Assembly (NCBI GenBank): GCA_015039365.1
Contig: WION01000315.1
Location: 1 to 60,279, forward strand
DNA from: Amanita rubescens
Lineage: Eukaryota; Basidiomycota; Agaricomycetes; Agaricales; Amanitaceae
Direction: 5' to 3'
DNA: 60,279 bases
The notes below the pieces were generated by a model, which did not search any database, was not told the origin of the DNA, and was given only the letters and a program-made list of their open reading frames with translations. Of the stretch, positions 58,234 to 60,279 are shown piece after piece. How positions within the stretch are numbered: the stretch's first letter is position 1; each line of letters opens with the position of its first letter. The translations under genes were made by a program, and so were the position numbers.

Positions 58234-60279
58234 GACCCGACCCTCGTTACCTTCGCTGGGACCAGATTTTCGTTTCGAACGGTGGGATTAAGGTGACGCT
58301 AGATGGTGAGGTTGATTGTGGTAGAGTGACGATGCATGGACTTGAGTGCCGATCTCGAGAATACTACAAGTTGCTTAGGACCAGGAAAAGGCTCAATCTC
58401 ACAATGGTCGCTCAACCTTCGACGTTTTCCCGGTAGACGATCATGCACCATTTGCCTCTTTTAACTATATACCCGTTCTCGTTTCCTCTGCCTTCCAACG
58501 CAGGGCGAGTCCTAGAATTCTCGAGGTAGTTGTTCAGCCTTCGGCCCGAAACATGCGTATCGGAAGATGGATTCTGCTGAACATGTGATTGGACGATTCA
58601 TATTCTTTTATCGTTGTTGGTCCAGTAACGATAACCGGCATGATCGTAATTCGTATCCCTTGTGTGTTGGGCAAAATTGGCTGATCTAGACGAGCAGTAT
58701 ATGCAAAAACGAGTTGGAATACGCCATACAAGAAATCAGATGGGCGCGCTGGTTGCCATGGGTGAAGCACTGAAGGCGGGGCCCTAGGTGCGTTTATTTA
58801 GTCAGTGCTTTTTGTTTTTTGTTCAAGAATCAACGCGCTGGCAGATTCGGACTCGACGACATTCATTTCAATTATCCCTCTTTTCGAAAGTCTCCGTGAC
58901 GGTCTCAACCACCCATTCAAATTATGCAGCACTCGCAGGTCAACATTTACTTGACAAGCGGATAGCGCGCAATGGCTTATGCCACTTTAGAGACGCTGAG
59001 CGAGCGCAGATCGTGCGTCCGGTAGACGCTATTGGGCGCTGGCCCCGCTGCGGTGCACGATGCATTTTGCCATTCATATTTCATGACGTAAAAAAACAAA
59101 TCTCCTGTCCGTTTTGCGTCCCGCAAAATTCCTTTGTAAATTTGATATGTTTCATGTTCCTAAATCTTAAATGCGAAATTCAAAGCAAAATGAAGAATCT
59201 CTCTTTTAAGGCTGCTTCGCCTTTCATCCTTCATACGCCTCTAGTTAAGCTGATAAACTCATACAGGTATAAATACGGTCTCTTTAGTGTAGTCACCTCA
59301 GTCCGATATACGAGACTGAGGTGCGTTTATTTCTATCGTTTCTATCTCTTCGTTTTACTTATGTTCATCCGTAGAATATCATTAGGTATTTTACCTCTAA
59401 TATCAGTCCGATATACGAGACTGAGAATATCATTAGGTTACATCAGTTAATTGGTTAGACACCAAGTGAAAAACCTCTATTCAACTTACCAAAGTGTTAA
59501 CCGTTTCACGAGTACGTAGGCGTTCCTTCGTATTCCGCAAGTAGGAGTCCCAATTGTTGGCACTCATGTTTACGGGGTTGACATACACTATGTGCTTGCC
59601 AGTGTGACTTAACGAGGGGTGTTCGATGATCTCGGAGCGTCCGCGGCGACGTGCTCGCATCGATGGAATCGCTCACAGGCGTGAAAACGTGTTGCAGCAG
59701 CCTCCATCGTTACTATGGATCGTAAATACGGATCTGATATGCGCCGATAGACTGAATATTTGTATCGGCCAACGTGGATCTTGTACTAGGTCAGCCAAGC
59801 CTCGTATCCCCAAGTCCAAGAATTTATGAAAAAGAGCGTATCGGGCGGGTAACGTTTAATTAATTCCACAAGTCCGGTCGTGGCTTGCTCCTGGTCGTTC
59901 AAAATGCGCATATAGTCATGGTCAGGATTTATTGCGATTCACCTTCAATGGTATTAACAGCGTAGAAAAAGCGCAGGGGGTGTTAAGATAAATAGCATCA
60001 AGAGTTCGATTAACGAACGACTTGTCGTTGATAGTGGCGCCAGATATGGTTGGAGAAATGGGTTGCGAGAAAGGTTGTCCAAGAACTATTGTTCGGCCCG
60101 AAAATCGCCGGTGTGTAGGATCGCAACCGTGTTACCTTCGATGAGGTACCTAATGAACGTTTATAGGCAGCCAGCAAGAGTATATGATTCCGGACAATGG
60201 TTCGCGTCAATCAAGGTCAATGTTACCTCTTTGCCATTTTGCAGCTCAATTACGGTTGGCGTGTTTAGAGGTAGAGGTT
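58234..60279. other. Terminal region, no gene supported
   Basis: Open frames at 58534-58770, 58788-59450 and 59626-59829 have no domains and fail to link. AT-rich stretches and a duplicated stem-loop near 59.3-59.4 kb suggest TE debris. Confidence 0.35.
59294..59423. repeat. Duplicated 30-base inverted repeat
   Basis: Arms CACCTCAGTC and GACTGAGGTG (59294-59303 and 59314-59323) flank the loop CGATATACGA. The inner core recurs at 59402-59423 (TCAGTC, the same loop, GACTGA). A GAATATCATTAGGT motif also occurs twice nearby. Confidence 0.75.

Noticed and set aside
1..60279. tRNA, rRNA or other structured RNA genes
   Set aside because: None recognised by eye. A covariance-model scan would be decisive, and I could not run one.

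Overview
The window is nuclear DNA of a filamentous basidiomycete, most likely an Agaricomycete. The evidence is split genes with introns of mostly 30-80 bases, a Mad1, SWI/SNF and Gin4-kinase gene set of fungal type, several F-box proteins, a kinesin-light-chain-like TPR array, an HNH-nuclease gene, a Helitron-type DUF6570 fragment and chromodomain-bearing Ty3 retrotransposons. The species cannot be fixed from the sequence alone.

Region by region. 1-23.3 kb is a normal gene-rich segment: the spindle-checkpoint protein Mad1 (minus), a Gin4/Hsl1-type septin-linked kinase (minus), a PPR-like mitochondrial protein (plus), a single-pass membrane glycoprotein (plus), an F-box protein (minus), the SWIRM/ZZ/SANT subunit of SWI/SNF or RSC (minus), a zinc alcohol dehydrogenase (minus), a decayed Helitron-type gene (minus) and a second F-box-like protein (plus). 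I rebuilt exon structures for most of these, and the reading phases agree across junctions.

23.9-40.6 kb is a nested transposon complex. A 13-unit TPR gene (minus) is cut off exactly at a 422-base LTR. That LTR and its partner at 40.2-40.6 kb flank a plus-strand chromovirus of about 8.4 kb, once the younger insertion is subtracted. Inside its leader sits a complete minus-strand chromovirus (26158-32748) with apparently identical LTRs and a GGCTG target duplication. Both elements show Tf1-like self-priming: 11 or 12 bases at the predicted RNA 5' end are exactly complementary to the primer-binding site 2 bases past the LTR. In both, a TATA box begins 33 bases before that point. Both also carry the -1 slippery heptamer GGGTTTT at the gag/pol junction.

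The older element is the most interesting object in the window. Its leader of about 957 bases contains no ATG in any frame, yet holds a methionine-less open frame of 266 codons (ORF0) that overlaps gag. Behind pol lies an extra 735-codon frame (ORF3), broken by one UGA, with a CCHH zinc-knuckle-like motif. I do not recognise ORF0 or ORF3.

40.6-60.3 kb is accessory DNA. It holds an intact 10-exon SNF2-family ATPase of 1411 residues with a GK-repeat and three 49-residue repeats, a tandem repeat field, an HNH-nuclease gene, an RWD fragment, a squalene epoxidase pseudogene, a coiled-coil hypothetical gene and several unassigned fragments. The last 2 kb shows no gene I can support.
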